Source: Acanthococcus lagerstroemiae
Taxonomy: Eukaryota; Arthropoda; Insecta; Hemiptera; Eriococcidae
NCBI GenBank assembly: GCA_031841125.1
Contig: CM063114.1
Span: 40,693,574 to 40,757,573, forward strand
DNA length: 64,000 bases
Direction of reading: 5' to 3'
The notes under the pieces are model-generated. The model was not told where the DNA came from. It saw only the letters and a list, made by a program, of their open reading frames with translations, and did not search any database. Position 1 is the first letter of the stretch; each line of letters starts with the position of its first letter. Shown piece by piece: positions 35,401 through 47,400 of the stretch. A program made the position numbers and the translations under genes.

Positions 35401-38400
35401 CAGGGGGGCTTGCTGCACGTGTTTCCCTTATCCCGTTGAGCTAAGACTTTCTGGGGATCTTTTTAGGGGCAGCAACGAGCCTTTTGCAATTACTTTTCTT
35501 TTTCATGGAAATTTTTCGCTAGCCGACCAATTGCTTCATTGAATTGATTGCAGAGTACGTGTTCTTGTTGTTAACAGAAATTTCCATGAAAATTCTTTTA
35601 TTAGAGCAAGATCAGGTCGAATTACACTACTGAACAACTATTTTGCACAATGCATTTCGACAGGTGATTCTGAGGTACTTTTTAACGCTGAACACGATAC
35701 TGCGACCCATTTTACTCTATCACGTCACAATTCGGAGTTCTGAACGACTGAAATTCGTTTCCATTTTGTTTTTGCATTGGAATAAGCGGTACCACTGACT
35801 GATATTATCAGTGTTATCAGATCACAATAACAGAAAACAAACAGACGGAATACACACCACTACACACGACCGCAACACACAACAACACGAATCAGTATGA
35901 CCAGGTTCAGTTCCTAAACCTATTTTTGAACACATTTAGTTGCATTTTTTATAGTTTTTGATCAGAAAAACTAGACGTGATACAGAAAAACGGCCGACGG
36001 CACTGTATTCAGCGTTGAAAAGTACTCAAGAATCACCTCCTTAAATGCGTTGTGCAAACAAAAAATTTCATTTTGTTCAGTAGTGTTATTTATTAATTTT
36101 TCCATGGATTTTCTTTTCCATTAAAGGGTGTCTCCGGGCCAATAGGTCCAATAAAAGTCCAATATTTGGAAAATGGTTGAATAAATCTAATGGAGCTTCA
36201 ATAATTGTGATATACGTTCAATAAAAATTGAAAAATGCGGAGTAATACTAATGTAGTGTTGTTGAAAACTCAACTTCGATCACTGTGTGTATTGATTGCA
36301 TACTCAATTTTTGCGCACATAAAAAGCCTGAAAAGAGTCGAATGAAAGTCCAATATTTTTAATTTTCAAATTTGTTAGACAACCTGCATTATTTTTTGTC
36401 GAGAGTCGAAAGAGATGCGTGCTTCTTTGCCGATCCTCCCCGAGTAGCGAGGTTACTTGTTATTCTTTTCCATTATTGACGTTTCTACCAATCATATGAT
36501 CTAAGTCACAGTTCAGTTGAGTAGTGCGTAATTTCCAATGCGTGAAGCCAATCCGTATGATTTCGCTCTTCATGGTCACAGTACAATAATTCAGTGGTCC
36601 ACATGTCCACGGAAAGGCTATAGCAGAGTTCACACCCCTCTGAAGGGGGGTAGGATTGTAACGATAAGCTCTGAAATTTTCTTTTACCACTGCAAATAGA
36701 AGATTAAAGTAAAAGTTGAAAAAATCGACTTAGGCCAATTCATCTATCTTACCCTGCTATAGCCTTTTTCGTTAGCCTATCATATTGTTTCATTGAATTG
36801 ATTGCAGAGTGCATACGTGTTGTTAACAGGCATTCCTATGGAAGTTTATTTTATTAGGACAGGATTAGGTCGAATTATTATGGATCTCCCCCCCTCCCTA
36901 TTATTCCTTGTCGAGAGTCACGATACGTTCTTTCTTGCCGACCCTCCTCGAGGCCGATTCACCTATCTTACTCTGCTATTACATTTTTGGTGAGCCACCC
37001 ATTGTTTCATTGAATTGATTGCTGAGTATATTCGTGTTGTTGATAGAAATTTCTGTGGGATTTTTTTTTATTAGGACAGGATCATGTCGAATTATTATGG
37101 ACCCCCCTCCCCTCCATTATTCCGTGTCGAGAGTCAAGATACGTTCTTTCTTGCCGACCCTCCTCGAGTAGCGAGGTTACTTATTATTTATTTGGAACCG
37201 ATCCCTGGGGTCGCGTCATGAAACAAGGTGGTCACTTTCCTGCAAAAACTGGAAATCTGGGAGAATTCAGGTAATTTTTTCAGTCAGGGAAAAGTCATGG
37301 AAAAGTCGGGGAATTCTCAAAAAATAAATTCGTAATAAAATTGCGTGATTTAGGAGTATCAGTGTTTTGTTTTCTTTGCAACTTGGATCACGTACAAATA
37401 GTTATCTATGAAAAACGGATTAGAAAGAATTTTTTCACCTGATGATTGGTACCTAGGTTTAGTTCTATATAAGATTTTTGTTAACTACCTATTAGTAAAA
37501 AATTATGGTACTAGAAATTGAAAAAAGTTGAGTGACAACACTTATCAATCTTGTTGAGAAGAAATTGAGAAGTGGATCTGGAAAAATCAGGGAAATTCAT
37601 AAATGAAGAAAAGTGGTTACCCTGTGAAAACTCCTATGTTTGAAAATATGGACTACCCTACTCTCCAGTTTCGTCGACTGATACTTTGTGTTCTCCAATT
37701 TTTGCTAAAATCAGTTCTCCCTTCTGACCCACCCAGTTGCTTGGTGGCGCTTTCCCCCTACCCCGAGAGCATACACTTGACAGTACAAATTTCAGTTTCA
37801 GTGCATTGACCCAATTGCTTGGTGAAGCTTTCCCCGAAGGCATACCCTCAAGCGCGCAAATTACAGTTTTAGTGCAATAATCAATCATGAAACTTTGCCA
37901 TTGCCGGTCTGCAAATCAATGCAAGTGATCATAGAACATTGGACACTGTCGGGAATGACACTCTGCAATTTGAGGTATTCGATGTTAGCTAACGCCCTTC
38001 GGGGGAAGGAGGGGTTGCGTCCTGCAATGTAAGGTATAAAGCCGGGAGTACACTTGAGGCAGAGGCAATCGGAGGCTGAACAAGGTTGCCTCGATTTGCC
38101 TCATTCGGCCTCGCGGGTCTGGTTGGGTACGCGACGCACGAGGCAATGATTCAGTTTTTGGCGCGAATGTTCGGGCTTGCCTCACTTTGAAGTACGGACA
38201 ACGATCGGATTGGATTCGAACACCGCACGAGGCGACCCGAGGCAAGCCGAGGTATTCACTACGCTGTCTTGAATAGCCGAACCGAGACTGAACAAAGCTG
38301 CCTCGGGTTGTCTCGGCCTCGGGTCGGCTATTAAGACAGCGTAGCGATTACCTCGGCTTGCCTTGTGCAGTGTTCGGATCCGACCCGAACGTTGTCGGTA

Positions 38401-41400
38401 CCTCAAAGTGTGGCAAGACCGAACATTCGCGCCAAAAACTGAATCCATTGCCTCGTGCGTTGCGTGCCCAACAGACCCACGAGGAAAACCGAGGCAGCCT
38501 TGTTCGGCCTCGGATTGCCTCTGCCTCAAGTGTACTCCCAACTTAATCTGGCTTACGTGTGCGCTCGAATACACCTTTCAGATTTCTCTTCTGCAAAATT
38601 TTCTATTCGTGGAAAATGTTTGCGTTCCGCTTGCACAGCTGCTATGTCCGACCTCTTTAAATTCAGATTTGGAACGAGTCTTCGGATTTTCTTGCCGGGT
38701 TCCGCGAACCGAGCGAACGTCGTTTGTTGGAATCATTTTGTCTATCGTATACAATAATAATTAGTCATTCGACTGGGACAATTTAGGCGAAAATAATTTC
38801 GTTGTTGTTGTTCCGGATGCGATCGAGTAACTCCATCGTCGACTTATTTCTGTTCACGCGGTGAACTGTTCAGCATTCGTTGTTCGCAACTTGGGACATT
38901 CGTCTGAAAGTTAACGCGCAAAAGAAGAAATGTACTCGAAAATACACACCAGAAATATTTCAAACTGGGTACACAATCTGAGGTATGGCTGTGATTTGCA
39001 CTTTCGGTTCCTTTTATACACTCGCCGTCTGCACTGACCAAATGACGTCAAAAATTTCTTCGTTTTATTATACACGTATAATTGGTCGCCGACTGTACGA
39101 ATTAACATTCCTTATGCTGGGCAAATGAGTACGATCGAGGCAAACTTTTAGTAATTATTTCTTTTTTCCTTTCACACGCGGGTTTTTGTTTGTGTGTGTC
39201 GATGTGTACCTGTACCTGCAATGCAGTGTGACTTGTAATTACAGAGAATATAACAGCTTCTGTTTTGTTTTGTTTGACAGACATCTGGTGTTAAAGTAGC
39301 AGATGCTTGCAAAATAATTTACGAAGAAGTCAAAAAAGACAAAAAACACCGATACGTTGTTTTCCACATTAAAGATGGCAAAGAAATCGACGTGGAGGTT
39401 GTAGGTAAGAAAATAACGTCGAGTATTATCGTTTCATGTTCGCGTATTTACGATTAGTGTTACTCGGGTACGATCCGCGATATGAAGTATTTAACGATGT
39501 GTTTCAGTTGTCGAATCGGCGATAGAGAGAGGGTCGATGGCCGATAGTCGATAGATTTGACGATGGAAACATCAAATAGGGTGTCGGAGACGAGAAAAGG
39601 TACTCTGACCTCCACTCCAGCTCCCTAAAATTAGTTTCGCTCCGGCTCCATTCCAGCTTTTAAAGGTTGCGCCTGGCTTCGCTTCAGCTCCAATTTCCTG
39701 TGGCTCGGCTTCGCTTTCAGTTAGTTGCTTTAGCTTCTCTCCGCAGCTGGAGCAGAGCTTGGAGCTGAAGCTTCATTTAACCTTTTCCCTTGTTCCTTCC
39801 GTCATCTGTGACTTTCCCCCGAAACCCTCTCAGCTAGAACTCGGAGCCGCGGATGAGGTTATTTTCCTGGGTACCCGGTGCTAGCTTCATGGCTCCAGAG
39901 CCGATTTCACAGTTCTAGAGCTCGCTTCATGGCCTCTGAGCTGGCTCCATAGCTTCTAAATTGGCTCCTTATCTAATGTGGCTTTTGCAGTTCTAGAGCC
40001 GACTCTACTGGTCTCGAGCTGCTCCAGCTCCAAGAATAGTTGCTCGAGCTCCAGATCCAGCTTCAACTAGTGGCTCCAGACTGCGCCACAAGCTCGAGCA
40101 ATGGGCCTCTTCTTCACTTGGTGGAGCGTATGGCGATGCACGCATGCCAAAGTGGTTCCCCAGACACCGCTTCCATGGTCCCAGAAACTACCCTCTCAAG
40201 TATCGCATCAGTGACCAGAGAGAAGCATTGAGGCTAGCCCGAGCCCCCCTTCCGCCTCTCTGCTTCGGATTCGCGCTGTCGTGCCAGAGCCGCTATAGGA
40301 CACCCGACCCAGGCAACGCTCATCCAGCATTGACCTAGAATTCGGGTGCACCGCAGATGGACGCGCTACCTTCCTTTTCACCCCTCATCTCATCTTGGTA
40401 CGTGTGTGGATTTTGGGAAGGTGGTGACGGCGGGGTGAGCCCTGCCAAGGGTCCACAGCAGCTGCAGCAGCTTTGAGATGGTACGGAGTCGTTGTGCCCG
40501 GGGTAGGCCGAGCTTTGTCTGTCGGCCCTCTGCCTCGACTACTCTGTCTGCATCTTCTTCTTCATGAAGTCCGAGACAAAGGCACCCGGTTCAATTCGCT
40601 TCCACTCTTCAACTTTTCCGGGGCCAAAATGTTCCGGCGCGAGGTGGCTGATCACACCGTCGCTATCGCTTGTATTGTTGCCGGGATCGATCGCTGTTGC
40701 CGTCCCACGCCTCCTGCTGGCCTCACACTCGAACAGGGTGTGCCAGGGGCTAACAATGGGCCTGGAGCTGGAGCTCGTTTCAGCTTCAGTTTTTAAAGAT
40801 GACTCCAGCCCCGCTCCACTTCCGCTCTGTCACCCTGATATCAAATATTAGCTCGATTGTATTAGAAAACTATCGAATACTGTCGATCTATCGACCATAT
40901 TCGCACAATATGTCGCTTAGCGTAGTCTACTATGAAAGACAACGTCGCTTATCACAGTTTATCATATGAAAGACTGAACGAATGGCTGGTACGGTTGTCC
41001 GATACTTCTTAAAAATCTATCACGATAGTCATTTTCCTAGACCGATCTACTATCTCCGATAGTTTTTTCAGCAACTGTTGACAGTTTTTCGATAGTAGGT
41101 TGGTTTTGTTTTGATAATGGAAAACAGCCGGGGGGGTGGGGGGGGGTCATTTGGTAGGTGGTGTTCGTGATGAGATCTACAACCATTAATCCCTGAAAAT
41201 TGTATTTTATGGTAGACATAGTTTTTCTTCTTTTTGGATTCATGGGCGAAAGGGGAGTTAGATTGACCAAAACTCAGCATTGAAAGAGCACCAATCGTCT
41301 CGTACAATGGTTCCAACAAGTGGTCCGCGGAGGATGACTTAAGGGACCGCGAGCTGATCCGAAAATGTTTCGTTCGTCAGGAATTTGAAAGTTTTATCAA

Positions 41401-44400
41401 ACCTGAAGTATATTTAAATGCATTATATACATAAAGGGTCCTTGAAATTATAGCGATTTTTTCAGGTGTCCTCGAAAAATTTTCGTTGGGATCTCCTGGT
41501 TTAGTGCTTTCTTTTTTACGTATGTGTATGACGTTGTAGTTGTACTTCTTCATTGTGCTGGCAACCAGTTAGAACTTCCAATGTAAGTTTTATTTTATGG
41601 CTAGTAATTGGCGGGCCCGAAATTGCTTCCCGCGGCGGTGGTGGTTCCCTGAGACATTTCTGAAATCGATTCGAAAATGTGAGCTATTTTCTGTACCGTC
41701 TCGATGATTGGCGTTTCCTCAACACTGCATGGAGAATGGACTCATCCAATGTAGTCCAGTGTAGAAGTACCTCATGCGAAGAGTGTATAACTTCACCCTA
41801 GTGATGATATATCTGGCCTAAATCCGGAGCCTATTAAATCGTTACTCGTAAAACCTCAGGGAATGACGGAACTACGTTTCTTCACCTAGGGTCTGTGGAA
41901 TTCTGAACACCTTTCTTCCCCATTTCTGGTACGCTTGAGGCTGTTTCGAAGAAATTTTATATTGATGATGATTATGTGATGTTTGCATTTTCATAACTTC
42001 CAACTTTGAAGAAATTGAAATGTGAGTTGTTATTGACATTCTCATGCGTTTTCCCCTGCTTCCTGCAGGTTTAAAACGAGGGTTATAGTGATGTCGATCA
42101 TTACAAAAACCATGATCTATCGATCATCATTTTCCAGTAAAATCAATCATGATCGATCTTACTGGAAAATGATCGGTCTTTCTAATGATCGATCACAAAC
42201 TACAATGTCAAGTACCCAGAGGCATGCAACAGAGATATTCATTTCCATCACAAAAATGTGTGTTTTTCTTATGAGAGTCAAAGTAACCATCACCATTCAC
42301 TTATCAGTTGGGTTTAGTTTTGGCATTGTTGTCTGCACAGTCCGAATATTATCAATAGGGCTAGGAAAAATATGCTCAAAAAAGTGTAAAATTTCGCATA
42401 AAATTTGTCACATTACTGGTAAAAATATGCTAAAAATATTCTCTAAAAACCAAAAATATGCCAAAATATGCTTTTGCAAATTTGCAATATGGGTATCAAA
42501 TCAAAACTTTTTTAAAGCTCTTTCTTTCCTCTGAAAATACAGAGCATTATCGACTCCACACGCATGCACAAACTCTTCAGAATTGCATATTCATTGCTTT
42601 AATTCACAAGAATTACTGTGACGTGTCAGTGGCAATTGGACACTGAGACTCTTTTCTTGTGACACGCAATTTGACAGTGTTGATCATTTAAAGTGAAAAG
42701 ATAAGCAAATATTCTTCAAAATTGTGAATTTTAGTAAAATATTTCCTAATATATTGAAAAATCCACTAAAATATGTGGCAGTTTCTATAAAAAAAAAGGG
42801 GTAACTTTGTCGATCCGACGAAATTTGAGTTAAAGATAGTAGGTAATAGAGGAATAAATTCCTGTTCCAACGAGCTATCCGCGAGATCTGTAGCGTTTTT
42901 TGTTGCGGAGATCCAAGGGGTCAAAGATGAGTGTAATGAGAATGCGCGAAAACACGTTTTCGAGAAAAACGCGTCTAAAGTTAGACAAACCTTTTTTCCC
43001 CCACTCCTTCAAGCGGCCGTAACTCGCCGCGGAATCACGTTACCAGCCTCTACGAGAGCTTGTTGGAAAGGTAATTTTTCCCTCTTCTATGTGGTAACAG
43101 TTCAGAACATCGGATTTTTTCGTGAGCTCCGAAAAACCACGAAGAAGCGAACGCAGACATTCGGATTATTGTCTCATTCTCATTCACAATTCTCATTCTT
43201 TCTCTCTCTCACTCTTCTCTCCCACGCGCGTATATTTTGTCTCATTGTTATTGCGATGCTTTTTCTATGAAATTCAACCAAAATCTCAAAATTGATTTTT
43301 TTGACAAAAAAATTTTGTTTTTCTTTTTTTGCGTTTTCTGAGACTTTGATTGATCAATCGACTAAGTTATCCCTTTTTATAGAAACTGCCACATATGCTA
43401 AAATACGCTCAGAGAGTCGAGATATTCCAATTTTTGAATAAATAGGCTCAGCTCATTTTACTCAAAATCTTTAGATTTGTCCAGATACCAAACATAACCC
43501 ACTATGGCGCAATAGAAAAAAAATATGCAAAAGCATATTTTTCCTAGCCCTAATTATCAATGCCAATGCACTCTCCTCTCCACTGTGTTGGTCACAAAAT
43601 ATAAAAATGTTTAGCAAAAACAGAAAATACCTAAAAACTATTATTTGGTCCTTTTCTAAGTCAACTTAAAAAAAAAACAAAAAAAAAACGCATTCATTTC
43701 TGTGTTCAGAGAAGTCGTTAATAGGAAGGAACTTATACTCGTCTACCAATGGTCTTTTTTCTTATTCTTCATGATCGATCATAATGATCGCGCTGAAGCT
43801 TGATGATCGAAAAATATCAAGTCTTATCGAGATGATCGTGATCGATCATTTTTGATCGAGTAAATGATCGACCATCACTAGAGGGTTATAATAATGTCGA
43901 AGTCGGAATTCGGTGACCCCCAAATCCTAACGAATGATTTCCGTGTGATTCGGCCACGTTCCTTTTTGTGCCCTCCCGCCCCCAACAGGCTTCTCAGTTT
44001 TGAAATAACGGTCAAATTAACAAAATCGAATTTAACGACTTCGGAAACGTAAAACGTGATGCTCATGTTATATTTAATGAAATTTTACACCCCCTCCCCC
44101 CGGGTGCCAAAATTATGAATAAGGATCAAATTAGCGTCAAAGTCAAATTTAGCGATCCCCGAATCCTAATAAATGACATGTATGTACGTATTGAGATTCT
44201 GTCTCATGTTCATTTTCCCGCCCACTTCCTTCCCCAACATGCTTCAATTTCTAAAACCCGGTGTCAAATTAACGTCAAAATCGAATTCAGCGACCCTTGA
44301 AACGTGAAAAATTTTGCTCGTATTGCATTTCAAGAAATTTTCTTATCTTCCCTGCTCTCTGGTGCCACAGTTTTGAAATTAGGCTCAGATCAATATTGTA

Positions 44401-47400
44401 GTCGAATCCAGTGACCCCCAAAACTTTAAAAATGATTCTCATAAACTTCGACGGAAACTTGACCCTCACTTCAAAATTGTGACCCCAAGGCGATAAACGG
44501 AGGTAAACAAATTTCGTTAAAGTTGAATCCAGTGACCCCCGAATCCTAAGAAATGATATCCATGTTGCGATTCGACCATTTTCCTTTCCCTGCACTTCCC
44601 CAGGCTCCTCAGTTTTGAAATGATGGTGAAATTGACATCAAAATCGAAATCAGCGACTCTCAGAACCTGAGAAGTGATGCATATATTGTATTTCATGAAT
44701 GTTTTTTCTTCCCTTGTCCCTTGGTGCCACAGCTATGGTTTTCGAATAAACATTGTCGTTAATGATTTCGGCGTCCTTGAAAACCCGACAGTAGGTATCT
44801 CATAAAGTTTCTTCTAAAATTTATAAAACAAAGAAGGACACAATTTCTAAAAGTACCCCGAATTTTCTGAAGTCAGTACGAGGGAGTGCATGTCACAAAT
44901 TCTACATCTCTCTTTGTATGGCTTATGTTGATGGATAAAGTTTAAATGACACTCCCACTCCCTCCTTCTAATGACGTTTGGAAAGGAGTTACAAAAAAAA
45001 TTGTAAAATGCCCTCTCTATGTAGAATTTAATGCGAAATAATTTTGATTACTGCTTCGCCAGGATCGCTAAAGACTTTTGATATGTTGATTAGAGGGACG
45101 AGATCTGTGAAGAAAATCCTTGCTGGAAATTTTGTATTACTACTGTTGCCACCCTTTTTTTAAATCAAATTTTCCTGTATCTTCGGTAATTAAGGAAATT
45201 TGAAAAAAATGTCTGATTAAAAACAGAAATTTGACTTGAACTATTTTTGCGATTTCCATGAGTCGCAGAGAACAAGACACGGAAAATCCACAAGTTACTA
45301 GTTTTGTAGTATGGTCAAGTCCCCCTCTGTATCAGTTTTTTTGACAAACCATTAAGAACTATCAACTTTAGAAAGAGAATTTTCAAATACTGTTCTTTGT
45401 AAAATTTTAGCTCTGATTTTTTTGCCAGTTTTTTCGTAACCATCCAAAAACTCGGTGGAAAATGGGGGGGGGGGGGTATTTAAACTGGTCCTGTTAACTG
45501 CTATATGTATACATGTGTACATGTGTACTAGCAGAGACCTTGCGTGGGAAAACGCAGAATTTTGATTATTTTTCTGGGATAACTAGTTTTTGTGATAATA
45601 GACTGGCTACTTCGTTGCCCAACCCCCGCCGTCACTCGCTTCGCTCGTGCCGTCTTACAGTATCCTCTAAAATTTAGCGCCCTAGGCACGTGCCTATGTT
45701 GCCTATGTGTAAATACGGCCCTGGGCGTCATAGGAACCTAAGTGTATCTTACCCTACATTAAAAAAATTCCATGGAAATTATATGAAAACAACACGGCGC
45801 TACATTATCCAGGAGCTCTCCCTACCAAGGACACCCCTTGGCTCGGCTACCCTCTGCCAATCCCCATCATAGTTGTCCTCCAGCTCAGTCACTTCCAGGT
45901 GCTTCCACCTCCACCGAGGAGCCCCCCTTTTGGGTAGGGTATTTCCGGTGAAACGTGAGATTAAGGTACAGGGGAGGCCACTATGAATTTATCCCCACAG
46001 AGGGGAAGGAAGAGGTGACTTTTACTGTTTAGTGTATAGAGCCCTCTTCCACCACCACTCCTTGTCCTTCACCGCGACCTTCCTCCCCTCAAGCTCCCTC
46101 CTCCATCATGAACCACCTCCTCAAGGGTAAGCTAATCCTGGAGAAATTAGCAATTAAGGATCAGGGTAGGCAACCCGTAATGGGTTTTTCTTCCAGTGGC
46201 GGTGGCGGATATTACTAAGCTCCCTCCTCCACCATGAAGCCCTTTTAACGGGTGGGCTACCCTTGGAGAAATGAGCAATCAAGAGGCAGGGTAGGCAACC
46301 CGCAATGGATTTTCTCCCTCCTGGAGGCGGTGCGACGGCGGATTTTACTAAGCTCCCTCCTGCATCATGAACCCCTTCCTAAGGAAGCCGCCCCAAGGTA
46401 GAGTACCTCTGGTGAAATGTGAGATTCAGGTACAGGGGAGGTCACCAGGAATTTATCCGCACATAGAGGAAGCAGGAGGTGGCTTCCACTGTTTAGTGTA
46501 TAGAGAGCTCTCCTCCACCACAACTCCCAAAGGTAGGCTACCCCTGGAGAAATGAGCAATTAAGCGGCAAGGTAGGCAACCCGCTGTGGGTGTTTTCTCC
46601 CAGAGGCGGTGGTGGCGGTGGCGGCCCTCCTTCACCATGACCCCTTCCCAAAGATAGGCTAGCCCTGGAGAAATGAGCAATTAAGGGGCAGGGTAGGCAA
46701 CCCGCAGTGGTTTTTTTTCTTCTCCCGGAGGCACCGTGCAGCCACGCAACCGCCGCCTATGATTTTAGGAAAATTCTCAGTGAACAGATCTAATGAAATG
46801 ATAATGACATCATAAGGACCTGAAATCTGAGTCCTAGGTAGTTGGTCTACCCTGTTCATGAACTCTATTATCAGCCTTTATACATATCTTAAGTTAGACT
46901 GTGTGTTGTATCTTGCAACTTGAGATCTTGGAGATAATGGGTTATTATAATATGTCTTTTTATGCCGGTTATGTCTTAAAACTTGGAGATCTTTTATGTT
47001 GGAACAGATTATGTCCTTAGAAGTAGCTGCTCTGCCCCTGCAATTTTTCTGATTTTTAGGTAGGCAACCCACAGTGCGTTTTTCTTTCTCCCGGAGGTGA
47101 CGGTGGTGGTGGAGGCGGCGGATTTTACTTTTTTATTATAGAGAGAATTGGGATGCAAGTTGCCATCAGACATGCTTTCAAATCCCTTTTCCTACTCATC
47201 CTCGAAATTTTTCCAAGTGTCCCTCCTCCTTGAATACCACAATAATAATATGTGGCAGTTTCTATAAAAAAAGGGCAACTTTGTTCGTCCAACGAATTTT
47301 GAGTTACAGCCAGTACGTAATAGAGGAATGAATGCCCATTCCAACAAGCTATCGGCGAGATTTGTAGCGTTTTTTGTTCCGTAGATACAAGCGGTCAAAA

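Larger units (their letters stand above)
35450..37190. repeat. ~215-bp tandem repeat split by two insertions
   Basis: A unit with landmarks TTCATTGAATTGATTGC, GTTGTTAACAG, TATTAGGACAGGAT, GTCGAATTA, CCCTCC, TGTCGAGAGTC, GCCGACCCTCCTCGAG and TAGCGAGGTTACTT. Copies are 35530-36475 (interrupted by a CACTA-like MITE and a CAGGG-clan element), 36785-37000 and 37005-37190. Confidence 0.72.
42086..43880. mobile_element. hAT-type element (outermost of three nested)
   Basis: Begins TAGTGATGTCGATCATT and ends with the inverse AATGATCGACCATCACTA, flanked by the exact 8-bp duplication GAGGGTTA (42078-42085 and 43881-43888). Subterminal sequence is full of CGATCAT words. About 600 bases are its own; the rest is the nested pair 42356-43552 and 42775-43392. 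Confidence 0.87.
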
